Source of the DNA: Promerops cafer
Lineage: Eukaryota; Chordata; Aves; Passeriformes; Nectariniidae
Direction of reading: 5' to 3'
Length of the DNA: 64,000 bases
Assembly: GCA_013398275.1 (NCBI GenBank)
Contig: VZSE01006228.1
Location: 248,001-312,000, forward strand
Both the position numbers and the translations under genes were made by a program. This document shows positions 38,645-50,076 of the stretch, piece by piece. Numbering within the stretch: position 1 is the first letter of the stretch; each line of letters begins with the position of its first letter. The notes under the pieces were generated by a model. That model worked only from the letters and a program-made list of their open reading frames with translations. It was not told the DNA's origin and did not search any database.

Positions 38645-38812
38645 TTTGACAGATGTGAAATTGAAGCACAGAGTTTGAGGAAAGCTAAGTCTGATGTGGC
38701 TCTGTGGCTCAGTGATTTGTCACAGATAACACAGGAAGTATGTGACAGAGATTTTAATTTAGGTTTCCTAAATTTGTGGCTATCATCCTGACCATCCTCC
38801 TACCTTTTTCCT
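38645..38812 (-). repeat. Ancient MIR-type SINE (amniote CORE-SINE)
   Basis: Read on the plus strand, the segment follows the reverse complement of an amniote MIR element in order. 'gacagatgtgaaattgaagc' then 'acagag' corresponds to acagatgggaaactgaggcacagag. 'agtgatttgtcacagataac' corresponds to agtgacttgcccaaggtcac. 'acaggaagtatgtgacagag' corresponds to acaggaagtctgtggcagag. 'tttaggtttcctaaat' corresponds to cccaggtctcctaag, and 'gaccatcctcctacc' to ggaccatccttcct. A short insertion lies near 38682-38706. The divergence implies insertion long before birds radiated. These elements are scarce in bird genomes. Confidence 0.7.
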
Positions 38813-41800
38813 CTCCTCAGTAATATCATCACAGTGATCTTTACCAAGCATCAAACACATATTTTGAGAGGAAGTGGGAGGTAGTTGCTAAGGCTAGAAA
38901 GAAAGTCTATGTTTTATAAAGAAAACAAGCTCTGTACTTGCCAGCTGGCATCCACAGTTAGAAAATGAGCTTTGCTTTCTGTTCTGGGTGCAATTATAAA
39001 TGCTCTTCCTTGTGGACATGTGCAAAATATGCATAGAGGAGAACTGCCACAAGTTGGGCAATAAAGTAACCAAGCAGCCAATGCCACTGACACTTAAATA
39101 CCCTGAGAACTGCTTTCTGTAGGAAAGTGTCTGAGGAAGTTTGAGGACGTTTCCACTGCTCTCAATTCTCTCCTTTTTTCTCTGTGCAAAAAGGAGGCTT
39201 ACCCTTGCTTTGCTCCTGGTCTTGTGACTTAACTGAGAGAGAACTCCTCCTCGCCTAAGTGGCATCATAGCTGGTCTTCAGAACATAAAACTTTCTGCAT
39301 AAAACATCCACATTAGATTTATAACACAGAACTGCTGAGGAGAAACATCCTGAGATTGGAAACTGTGCTCATGAAGTAGCCTCACATTCCTGTGCATCTC
39401 TGGCATGCCATACCCCTACAAAGTCTGCTGCCTCCAGCAAAATAAGGCTTTTTTTATAGAAAAGGCCCCTAGCCATGACTGCAATTGAAGGGCTGTTGTT
39501 TTGGAGTGACCTTAAGCATGGGCCACATCCATCCACAGGACACAGGAGAGTATGTCTGCCTTATTATCTCCTCCAGAGAGAAGCAAAGCATGTGAGAAGG
39601 GAAAACTGTACAGTCACCACTGACAAATATACAGTAATGGCAACAAGTCTGTTGTAAAATTTCTTCTCAGCAGTGGAATTAAACAGTGAGATAAGTCTGA
39701 GAAAAATAATTCTCTGAAACTTTTTAGGAAGTGATTGTTGGGTTTTTTGTCACACAGAGATGACTTTGCCAGCACTGTGAGAATTCAAGTGAACTCAGTG
39801 TCCCCATTAGGGCTGAAAATGGCCATAACAAACAACTGGAGGGTGCTGATAGCATATCATCCTACATGAATTCTTCACAATATCCTTGCACTGTTCATTT
39901 TAAAAGAAGAAAAACATTTCCTGCCTGGACACATTACAGCAGAGGGCAAATGTTCTGGAATGACCCGAGACAAAGGCAGGGTTTTTGTTTTGTTTTCTTT
40001 TGTTTTAATGAGACTCAAAGAATAATAATTGTTCAGGATACCAACAAATCCAGCCCAGTTGGGCTTTTGCTCTAGTTCTCAGAAGGAAGAAAAATAACCT
40101 CCCTGGACTGCAGACATTTTTTCCTTATATTTGTCTTACATCTCAACCAGAAAAGTCTGCTAATAATGGGAGGTTGGTATTGCTTGTGTTAGACTGTACA
40201 TTAAAAGGCTCTCAAGTATTCAGATTTCTTCCTTATATTAAGGGTGATGCAGCTGCTTTATCTCAAGATGTTTCTCTTCCATAGCTGTAGTTGCAGCAGC
40301 AATGATAATGACTGTTAGTAGCCAGGCATAGAACTGACTTATTCATCAGCACTGAAACAAACACAAAAAATGGGAAAATACTCCTTATACTCAGAATCTT
40401 TTTTCTAATACTTTTTAATAATTTCACAGAATAAGTTTACCAGCATTTGAAGATGCAATATTTATTCAACTAAAGTATTTTAAAATATCTTGAATAACAT
40501 ATTAAGTCAATAAAGTCAGAATCAGAGAAACACAGGATTTGGAGAATCTGATGCATTTTCCCATCAGAAGCAGGATATCTGGCTTTGAACTTTGACTGGT
40601 ATTTTCATTACTTTTGCTCATCTGGCTTGCAGAGAACCCTTAACACCACTGTTTAGTGCAATAGGATCCAGGGACAATGTTTTGATTGCATTCAAAAATA
40701 AGTTCTTGTGTAACAGAAGAATATATACAAAGATAATTCAACTCCTGCTTCTCAGCCCAACCTTCCATAAAGTATAATATCAACACACAAGAAGTTTCCA
40801 CTTTCCTCAGCTCTTAGTTCAAAGGAGAAGCAAAAGCATGAGGCACATGTGGATGATTCTGCTTTCACATCACCAAAAACCAGGACTAGATCCAGAAAGA
40901 TCAAGTGAGCTAGCACAACGATACCATAAGCAGGAACACAAGTGATATGCAATACTGCTGTAACTGTTGGCAGACAGAGTTCTGCCCTCTTGTATATTTG
41001 TTCTTGTCATTTTGCCTGTCTGCCTAGAACCTTTTCACATGCTGAATTTTATAGTTATGCTAGCCCCTGTTTATTTCTTTTTCCCTGGTGACACCTACTC
41101 TCAGACGTTTTCTTTGAAGTTCTCCTGATAAGGTTAGGAAATCTTGGTAGATCATGAACTTTGAATAGGGTTTTAATTCTGAATGAAGACTAACATTAGC
41201 TCCTTCTTTAAGCCAAAATTGCAACCTTTGCTATAAATCTCTGGATTATTTCATTTTAAATGTCTTGATAGACCAACTTGAACTCTAACAGTAAATTTTA
41301 TTTCTCTTTCAAACTCTCCACTTAAATTGTCAGGAGTCTCTTCGCTCCTCACCTATTTTTAGCACAGAGAGCACTTACCAAAGTGTTCATTATTAGCAAC
41401 AGCTAATATATTGTAACTGACAGCTTTAGGTATGCCCCCTTTTTCTTGTAAATGGAATTGGTAGTGCACAGCATTATCTCTTCCCTCAAGCCTTTTTGCA
41501 TCATTGCATCTCTAATATATTTGACTACAAATATGCTTGAATATGTATACCTGTTAATATACATGCTGAAAAGGGAGTAGGACTCATATCACATAACCAT
41601 CACAAAGTTATGCCGTGTGGTCAAGTCAGTTCTCCTGGATCCTTCTGTAGCTAAAGGACAAAAACCATTACTTCTAGACACCAGTCTTTCCACCTTCAGA
41701 TCAGTGAACTTAATTGCCTCGCTTCAGTTAGAGCCCTACCCTAGAGAGATAGCATGGACTAGGTGTCAGCTTTCAAGTGGCACTGTCTAAATGAGGTGAA

Positions 41801-44424
41801 TGTGAATTCTGGTCACAGGAGATGATGTCCCTAAGCACATGGTGAATGGAAAAGGATAAGACAAGAAATAGTGTTTTCAAGTTGAGAGATAATAAATTTC
41901 ACTCCAGACTCTTATCATACTTTTTGAAAATGTTGATGTGATAAGACTTAGGGCAGCAGAAGTTTCATTAAATCATCTTTTCCCAATGTAGACAGGCAAG
42001 ATTCTGAATTTATTGTGAACAGGTAAAGTCACTTGTATAGGTACAATGACCGATATTCAAGTGAAGGTGAAGTGTAAGAAAACTTCTCAAAAGATCAGGA
42101 GTGCTAAAAAATTTACCCAGAAGGTAAGTTAATTACCAGCTATTACTGGTATAATTGGTTTGACAAGACAATTAAGAGGGGGTATTTTTCCCTTTTTACA
42201 AATACAATGCAGAAAAAAAACCCACAAGGAAGATTTAAATGAAAGCACAGCACTGACAGAAGACTAGGTGGGAACACAGGGACTGCAGACACAGAATGGT
42301 TGCCAGAATGGAGCAGTGCAGCAGCGTGTCTTTCTGGTTTTGTGATTGACTCTTGGCTTTATGTGTGACCCCAGGAGAGAGGCTGAGAGCCCTCCATTCA
42401 ACAGAAATGGAGAGTGCCAGGTCTTTTGAAAGAGGTATAGCAGATGCCTCCATTTACATAGGACTCAAGCCCCTCTGTGGTGCTGACACAACATATATCA
42501 CTGCTAAAAACAGATTTCTTACAATAATTAAAGGGGTGAAAAAATACTGCCTGTTCTTCTCCACTCTATGCTTCCTTCTTTTTCAAGTGAACATTGTGCT
42601 AACTACTTCCACATGTCATTTTAATACATGAACAAATGTCTCAGAAAAGTACCTAAAAAATATTAACAGTTATTTTAGTTTTCAGTTTAAATCCAATATC
42701 ACTCTTCCAAGATAGGAAAAGACACTTTCACAACAACCTTCTGCTCAAACTGCTGTTAGGAAGGTTATAACCCCTTGAAAAAGATGTGTGAAACTGAAAA
42801 TACTGGCAACCATTTCAGCAGAAGATCCCCACTCTACACTGCTATAAGAAGGATTTGGAAAGAATGATACTTATGACATCAGCTATCACTTTCTTCAAGA
42901 GCTTAAAATTTTTTCTATAAAGTTTTTTTTTTTTTATCATCTTACCGATGCTGTAAAAAATGTTGTTGCATCCCTAAATGTGGGCCAGACTAGGCAGTCA
43001 AAAAGGAATTAAATTACCATTACTTTAAACAGAACTTACTGGTGCAAGTAAGGACATTTTGGATGTAGCCAGTGCTGTAGAATTTGACCCAGTATTAATA
43101 GACTCTAGTGAAATGGTCTCCAGTTACAACCTTATGCTCAGTTTAAACTGTATTAATGAGGAATGGTTTGAAGTACACAAATGCTGTGGAGAAGTGTTTA
43201 TTCTGCACCAGTACCCCATTACCAAAACTGCATTTGGTACTAGTAGATATTTTACCCTTCAAGTGACCACTGAAGGGGAAGAGACATTAGAGAGAATTAC
43301 GAATTTTTGTACCAAAAGGAAAAGCCATTTTGATACAGAACTCAGTCCAGCCAAAAATATTTGCTTGCTAAAGGCTGTAGGTCTAAATAAAAATACTCCT
43401 GTAAGGGAGCAGGAGTCAAAAGTTTGGAGATAGAGAAATACACACAGGTGAATACTAAGGCACAGGACACATGCAGTGTGTATGGATCAGAGTGGACATT
43501 AGATACAAAAGTGAAACTAAGCTTTTGAAGTACAGGTGTTGTTGCAACACTAGATTTTTCTGGCTGTGCTCAAAACCTTAGATCTCCAGCTTCCTTTTAC
43601 TAGGCCTCAGCAGAGCTTGGCACCTGAGAATTGAACACCAAACCATGTTTACTCCAGCACTCACAGCTGCCTAGAGCAAGTAAGATGGCACAGGCTGAGC
43701 TTTGGTACCTGCTTTCTACAAGATTTTGGTTGATGCCCAAAGGAGAGTGAGTCACTTTATGCAAACATTGGGTAAAATATAGAAACTGCAGCCTGCTAAC
43801 CCTTAAGTGTCATGCTCCCTCTCCCTCTCTTTCTGGCCCAGTGAGTATTGGATTCCTCATTGCATAAGGTTTCCTCTTTAACAGAAGCTGTGGAAAACAA
43901 GTTTTCCAAAAGCCAGATGATTAAGAAATTCTTCAAGGACATCTGTAAGCAGACTTCCCACGAACTGGGCAATTCTATTAGGATGAAGTAACTTGTTGAG
44001 AACTAAGGCAGGATAAATCTTACCCTAAATGTCCATGAAAGTGTAAGCTATGACTTAAAATCAGAACTGGACATCACACTCCTGATACAGAACCAGTTGG
44101 TGTCCATTCTTCTGAAGCCCAGAGATAACTAGATTTGAAATGCTTTAAGTTAGCTTCTTGTTTGTTTGTTTTTATGAACTCTACTGAGGGATCAGGAAAA
44201 GTAACAGCACAGCGCTTTGAGCCCACTCACACCCATTCACCACAGGAACAGGTCAATATTTTGTTCTTTTTATAACGCACTTTTTATATTACATCTTTTT
44301 GTATCTGGAGCCCAGAAACAGAGATACTGCTTCAGGCCATGGAGTATGTATTCCTGTTGAATAGCTTGCATCCACAGAAAGGCCAAAAGCAGACAAGCAA
44401 TAGACCCTCACTGCCAACTTGGCC
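38813..44424. other. Non-coding DNA, no gene seen
   Basis: No gene was recognised. Contents are a TTTTGTTTTGTTTTCTTTTG tract near 39982 and a poly(T) run near 42923-42935. A 124-codon plus-strand frame at 43059-43433 opens at TTG; its first ATG is codon 19, and it has no known domain. The minus-strand 124-codon frame at 39268-38894 is also unrecognised. Confidence 0.6.
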
Positions 44425-44852
44425 TCAGTGCTGGGGGCCAGCCTGCTGGAAAGCAGTGGTGGTGAAGGACCTGGGGCTGTCCATGAGCCAGCACTGTGCC
44501 CTTGAGGCCAAGAAGGCCAACAGAATCTTGGGGAGCATTAGGAAAACCACTGACAGCAGGAAAAGGGAGGTGATCCTGCCGCTATTCTCAGCCCTGTTGA
44601 GGCCACATCTGGATCGTCCAGTTCTAGGCTCCTCAGTACAAGAGAGACATGGAACCCCTGGAGCAGGTCCAGCAGAGGGTAACAAGGATAGTTAAAGGAT
44701 GGGAACATCTCTCTTGTGAGTGGAGTGTCTCCTGCTGGAGATATTCAAGAACTTCCTGGACACACTCCTGTGTCATGCTCTAGCATGACCCTGACTGAAC
44801 AAGGAAGCTGGACTAGATTACCCACTTCCACCTGACCAATTCTGTGATTCTG
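44425..44852 (+). mobile_element. CR1 retrotransposon 3' end with internal deletion
   Basis: The element carries the CR1 text 'ccatgagccagcactgtgcc', 'aggccaagaaggccaacag', 'gggaggtgatcctgcc' and 'gaggccacatctggat', then 'ggaacatctctcttgtgag'. It ends in the 3' terminus 'accaattctgtgattctgg'. Close to 44720 the sequence jumps from the 'ctctctt' block directly to the near-terminal 'ctggagatattcaagaactt' block. Roughly 300 bases that normally lie between them are missing. The copy is 5'-truncated, like most CR1 insertions. The open frames across it (44339-44695 and its minus-strand counterpart) are remnants of ORF2 or chance, not host genes. Confidence 0.9.
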
Positions 44853-47603
44853 GAATCTTTCTACAGGCTACTAGTGAACCCTGGGTGTATTTTCCCTGGG
44901 CAGGATGAATTCACCACCTCAGGAAGCTGTTCTCACAGCCACATGAGGGCCTTGAGCACCAGATGCAGAAGGGCTATATCTTCTCCCTTGGGTATGTCCC
45001 AGTTGCAGCCCAAATTTGTTTCTTACGATATCTGTCATGCACATGATGACTCCAAAGACCAGTGTACGCTGGAGAATTTCCACATCCTCATGAGCCTCAG
45101 GAAGTTAAATTCCTTAGAACTCAACCGAGCTGTATTTTGGACAACCAGAAGTTTCCCACTGGCCCCAATCAGGACTGAACTGACAGTGATGTTTTCTGCC
45201 AAGACAAGCACTTCCTTTAACAGTGGGCGGGTAACCTGGAAGCTTTCAATCATGGGAAACAACTGGAAGTTTTAATGCTGTGTGTATCCCCAGGAATTTG
45301 CCTAGAAAAAGGAAGCTGAGAATAGAAAAAAAATTCTTTGTTTTAGTCTTCAAGTACCATAACACATGGCTTGCAATATTTAATCTCACTTTCCCCAGCA
45401 AAGTACTTTTTTTTTTGTATACAATCTGTCTGCTAGCTTCTGTACTTTCTGTCTCACTAAATCGCCTTTCCTCCTATTAAAACGAATAAAAAAAATATTC
45501 TGTTCTAAGCTATTGACCCATCTCATGGTAGGGCACTTCTGTGACTTGGAAAGCATTGCACCCTACCAGTTTTGTGGTGATAGCTGGCTCTCATGGAGAT
45601 GTAGTGTCTACCTACTCAGCTTTCTTTGGACTGATGTATGTGTGTTAAAGGACAATATTACAGAAAAATATTATAACATGCTGGACAAACTGCAGCTAGA
45701 AGCTTAAAAAATCCTGTGAAAGATGTGTAGCCTAACATTGTTCCTGTGGCTCACACTTTCTTAGATGCAGCTTCTGAGAAAATACAACACTATATTGATC
45801 ACACTTTTCCATGGCCTACCCCTATCCTGCATTAAGAAAACAAACAAACAGAAAAAGCATCTAGAGCTGCCTTGAGAACTGGGATTGAAGAAGAAAGCAA
45901 AATTTTTTGACAGAAAATTTGGTGACAAATTAACAAAAAATATTAAATATTAAAGTACTCAATATATCACTGAAAACAGAAGTGGCAACATAATACCAAC
46001 GTGCTGGGGGGCTCTATGCTCTTATTTCCCCCTTTAGGCAGAGTTCTCTGGTTAAAACACATTTTCCAGGGCTCAACACAGCCTCCTTACCTGGAGAAGA
46101 GATCTGTTTCATTACAACAGCCAGTGGTCAACATAAGAGTCTGCCTTTTCATCAGGAAATTTGAACACAAACTCTCAAGTATACTTCTGCCCCAAAACTA
46201 ATTTGTTCTGACAACTGGCATTCTACTTTTCCATACCTAGCAATATGGAGAATAGTAGATAAACAGGCATGTAGACAGGCAGACACACAGACAGATTTTC
46301 TACCAAAGGCAAGCATCTTCTCATGTATTGTTTTTGAAAAGACAGTTTTCAAAGACCTGTTAAAAAGACTGATTCTGACAGAATAACCAAACATTGAAAT
46401 CGGTAGCAATTAAAGGTCAAACTGCAATGTACAGAATCATAACACACGTACAGCTCAGTGGTTCTGGCCACATCTGTCTCTTTATGATGAAATTAGGAAA
46501 TGCAGTGTAAGCCCAAGTCACTGTCCAGCAAGGCTAAGAGGATGCTGGGTGTTGTTTTCCGCAGAAGTAGCAGACGTGCCTAGAGTGCCCCCAGAGTCGT
46601 AGTCCTCAATTTGATATGGAAAAGTCTTGCTGTGGAAAAGTTTTTCTGATCCACAGTAACAATAAAACAAATGGTGTGCTACATGCCATTCTCCTTGGCT
46701 AACTACACTGATAGATGGGTCCTCTTGTGACATTTTCACAGGACATATTTGAACACTATATTATATTGTTCTCATGTCTTTACAGTTTTTAGATCAGAAA
46801 TGGCTGGACAGCTTGGAAGAGAGAAACAAGTAGTCATTTAGCCTGTAGCCATTTAGCAAGTGAAGTCCTTGCAAGATGCAGCTTATTATTCCTGGATGTT
46901 TTATGCAGACAACTTCTGAAGTGATGTAGAATCAATTATGTGGAAAGAAAAGATAATTTCACTTCAGAGCTCATGCTCTCAGCTAATGGGAATAAGTCCT
47001 TTTTTTCTTGTCTCTTTAATTTTTATTTTGAAAATGTAATTATTGTCTGGGAAATCTGACTCCTGTTAGCCACCTGCCAAGTACTGAATCACATCTGTGT
47101 ACAAGATGTTCCCAGCTCTTGTGCATGCATTTTTATCTATTTGCAAAATGTATCACATCAGCCACTTTCAAAATGCACAGAAAGAAAAGGAAAAGGATCC
47201 CCAGCATAACCAAAGGGTCAGTTTCTGAGGGTTCTTCCCCCTTTACTTGCTCCTGTTTGCATCTTTCCACTTTTGATGTCTTTTGACAGAACTGATCCAT
47301 AGTTCAGAAGCAATCATGGACTCTCAAGCACCACTAAGATATGGCAAATCTCTAGTCCCTGTTTTTGATAAGATGCTGATGAATAAGTCTACACTGAATA
47401 TATGGTGTCTTGATAACAAGCTGTCTAAAATGGTTTAGTTCCCATTCCTAAACTACCAGGTTAGAGCATTTCTCTAGTGATGGCAGCATTCAAATGCAGT
47501 AACAGTCATGGTATCAGCCATGCATTGATGCCATTTTCCAGCACACTCAATGACGTTTGGGCACTCCTGAAATTATTTTGGGCTCTTTCGTGTATGAGTG
47601 TGC

Positions 47604-47606
<3 letters not shown>
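44853..47606. other. Non-coding DNA, no gene seen
   Basis: The 143-codon frame at 44844-45275 begins with GTG inside the CR1 terminus and has no known domain. A 75-codon minus-strand frame (45262-45035) lies opposite. An AGAC-rich patch of about 40 bases sits at 46250-46295. Confidence 0.6.

Positions 47607-47649
<43 letters not shown>
47607..47649. repeat. (TG)n microsatellite
   Basis: About 21 uninterrupted TG units. Long pure (TG)n arrays are usually length-polymorphic and can adopt left-handed DNA. Confidence 0.97.
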
Positions 47650-47652
<3 letters not shown>

Positions 47653-49798
47653 CTGACTGAGAACCAGGAAGAAAGAGAGACTTGCTAGTTTACAATGTGT
47701 ATGGTTACTGAAAAGGCTTTACTGCTAATAAACACTAAGTATCACTTATACTCAATCACCTAGACTAGCATTGCACTCAAATTTGGTTCCATCTCCCATC
47801 AAGACAATGTTGGAGGGATCCCCTAAGGGGAAGAGGAGCACTGCAGGCAGAGGAGCACTGTCAGGTGCAGATGGAGCAGGTCAGTTGTTGCACCTTGACA
47901 TCTACCAGTGGATAACAGTCAAGCAACCGCTCCTTAAAGCTATACTAGTGCATCAGTCATTTTTGCAGACTAGGAAAGAAATTCCTGTAGGAGTTGCAAT
48001 TTATTTCTTATTAGTCTGTTGCTGACTTCCTGCTGGCTGTTCTTGCAGTATAGCACTCAAGGAAACCCAAAGTCACCCTGTCAAGACTTGCAGCCTTCAA
48101 TCTGGTGAGCTGCAAAAGACTCTGGAATTTTTTGTAAGCTGCAAATAGCTGGAAACTTGCATTAAGACAGTCTGGGACAGCACCCTTGATCTCCCTGAAG
48201 TGAATTGGTACCCATCTGGTTGTTCATCAGAAATGTGATGGGTCAATATGGTTGTGACTCTATTGAAAAAGCAATCTCTATGTAAATAAGACTTTCCAAA
48301 TCACTTAATGAATACAGCCCTTGGTCCTCAATATCCCTCTTCAAAATGGTATGGACCAACAGGATGAACACAAGCACTATTGAAAAAAAGACCAAAGTCT
48401 CTTCTGCTAAATTCTAATAAGTCCTGTAGGTTTGATGTTTTGGGGTGACTCAAAGGAGATTTCTTCAGAGTAATGCAGTATGGTAGCAGAGATGGGGTGT
48501 ACTCTGGTAGGTAGGTTTGCTCACAAGGAGAAGTAGATGCACCCATCTCCCTGGCATTCTTCCTTGTCCTGTGGCCAACTGTGGCTGAGGAAAAGTACAA
48601 GGACAAGATAAGCACAGAGTGATGCATTCATCTGGAAGAAATGGCTGCTAGCTATAGGTCTAGCATTGCCTAACTTTCTCAGTGAGTATTTGGTTTTGAA
48701 ATTCAGACTTCTTAAATGATTCAAAGGATGGAATGCTGAAAGCAGAAAAGAATGGAAAAATCAGAGAAAACAAAATCTGATGTCTCTTGAAGAGGAACTT
48801 GAGACTCTGGCTCTTACTTCATCCAATGATTCCATTTGGCAGAAGTCAACCATATAATACTCCACAGAACATACAACTACTTCAAAGCACCTTCAGGTTG
48901 CTCTCATGCTGTGTTTCTACAGAGTGCAGAGTGTATTCTTTGCTGTCTTCCATCCTGACCACCATCAACCATAGCTATTTCTTTAGGAGAGGTACAGAAA
49001 ATACTCAAAAGCCTTCCTGCCAACAAACAAAACAAATTCCCATTAAGCAAAGAGTAATGTATGGACTTTGCTTCCACAAAACAAAACAACTTTGTTTAGG
49101 CAGCTGTACCTGAAAGGGGTGTATGCCGGCACTGGGCGAGAAAAAAAAGTTAAATGTGATATTTTCCACAGTAAATAATGTCACAGGTACAAAGCTCCAG
49201 GGGGGGAGCTTTGCAAGACTGACAAACATTATCAACCGAGATAATGATGCCTGCAACTATGTATCATTATAATGACAGCAATGGTATTATTTGTTGGGGT
49301 TTTCCTAGATTCTTCAGTATGACTGACGTGACCTCAGGGAACTACTCCAGGATGTCAGAAATAGTCTCATTGCCTTCTGGAACAGCTTGAACTTACCGTG
49401 CAAGTCTTGCGGTACCAATCATCAGCAGTCTCAGCCTTATCACGCTGGCCAGCCAGCTTTCGGCAGCAGCTGCAGGGGCAACATGGCTGGAGCTGCTCCT
49501 GTTTGCCTTGAAGATAAAAAAAGAACACCCTATTAACTCACTGAGTTAATATCTATCAGCTCTGCCAACACTGTGTTCAGTGTCTGGGAAGCTGATACAG
49601 TACATTTCTGCCCATATTGGTAATGGCAGTGATTCACTGAAGCACTTGGAAAGATGTTTAAGATCATGTAACAGGCTTAGGATTTCTCTACCTGGCAAAA
49701 GAAATAGGGATTTAAACTACCATAAATTCTCCCTGAAATATTTCTTTTGCACTCATTTTCTTTTCCAATTTTAGCTGGCTTTCTGTTCTTGACCACAT
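47650..49798. other. Non-coding DNA, no gene seen
   Basis: No gene was recognised. A near-duplicate of about 17 bases (GAGGAGCACTG...CAG) occurs at about 47835-47870. A perfect 9-bp inverted repeat, CAAAGCTCC / GGAGCTTTG, with a G-rich loop lies at 49190-49213. Confidence 0.6.
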
Positions 49799-49855
49799 CT
49801 TTCTTTCTTTCTTTTTCTTACTTTTTCTTTCTTTTTCTTTCTTTTTCTTTCTTTT

Positions 49856-49930
<75 letters not shown>
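49799..49930. repeat. (CTTT)n microsatellite, pyrimidine strand
   Basis: The first half is interrupted CTTTTT/CTTT units; from about 49857 to 49930 it is pure CTTT. Apparent lysine/arginine/glutamate or phenylalanine/leucine/serine open frames here are artefacts of the repeat. The array abuts an unresolved base. Confidence 0.97.
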
Positions 49931-49931
49931 N
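49931..49931. other. Unresolved base (N)
   Basis: A single N terminates the CTTT array. It may mask an unresolved array length. Confidence 0.95.
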
Positions 49932-50017
49932 GGCTGTAAACATTTCATAGGAGAACACTCTTCATCTGAATAATGCCTTAAATAAATAATAAATGAATGT
50001 TAACTATTTAGAAAGAA
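49932..50017. other. Spacer between two pyrimidine arrays
   Basis: Ordinary A+T-rich sequence (AATAAATAATAAATGAATG and similar) separates the CTTT and CCTT arrays. Confidence 0.7.
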
Positions 50018-50076
50018 TCCTTCCTTCCTTCCTTCCTTCCTTCCTTCCTTCCTTCCTTCCTTCCTTCCTTCCTTCC
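50018..50076. repeat. (TTCC)n microsatellite
   Basis: About 15 perfect TTCC units are followed by a further C/T-rich tail to about 50130. Confidence 0.97.

Noticed and set aside
43059..43433. 124-codon plus-strand frame as a possible gene
   Set aside because: It opens at TTG, the first ATG is 18 codons in, and the translation resembles no known family.
44844..45275. 143-codon frame downstream of the CR1
   Set aside because: It begins with GTG inside the CR1 terminus; no known domain, and the opposite strand is also partly open.
46428..46450. Another AGAATCATAA motif
   Set aside because: Too short and with no CR1 sequence on either side.
49712..49948. Lys/Glu/Arg-rich and Phe/Leu/Ser-rich open frames
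   Set aside because: They are translations of the (CTTT)n microsatellite and include the unresolved base.
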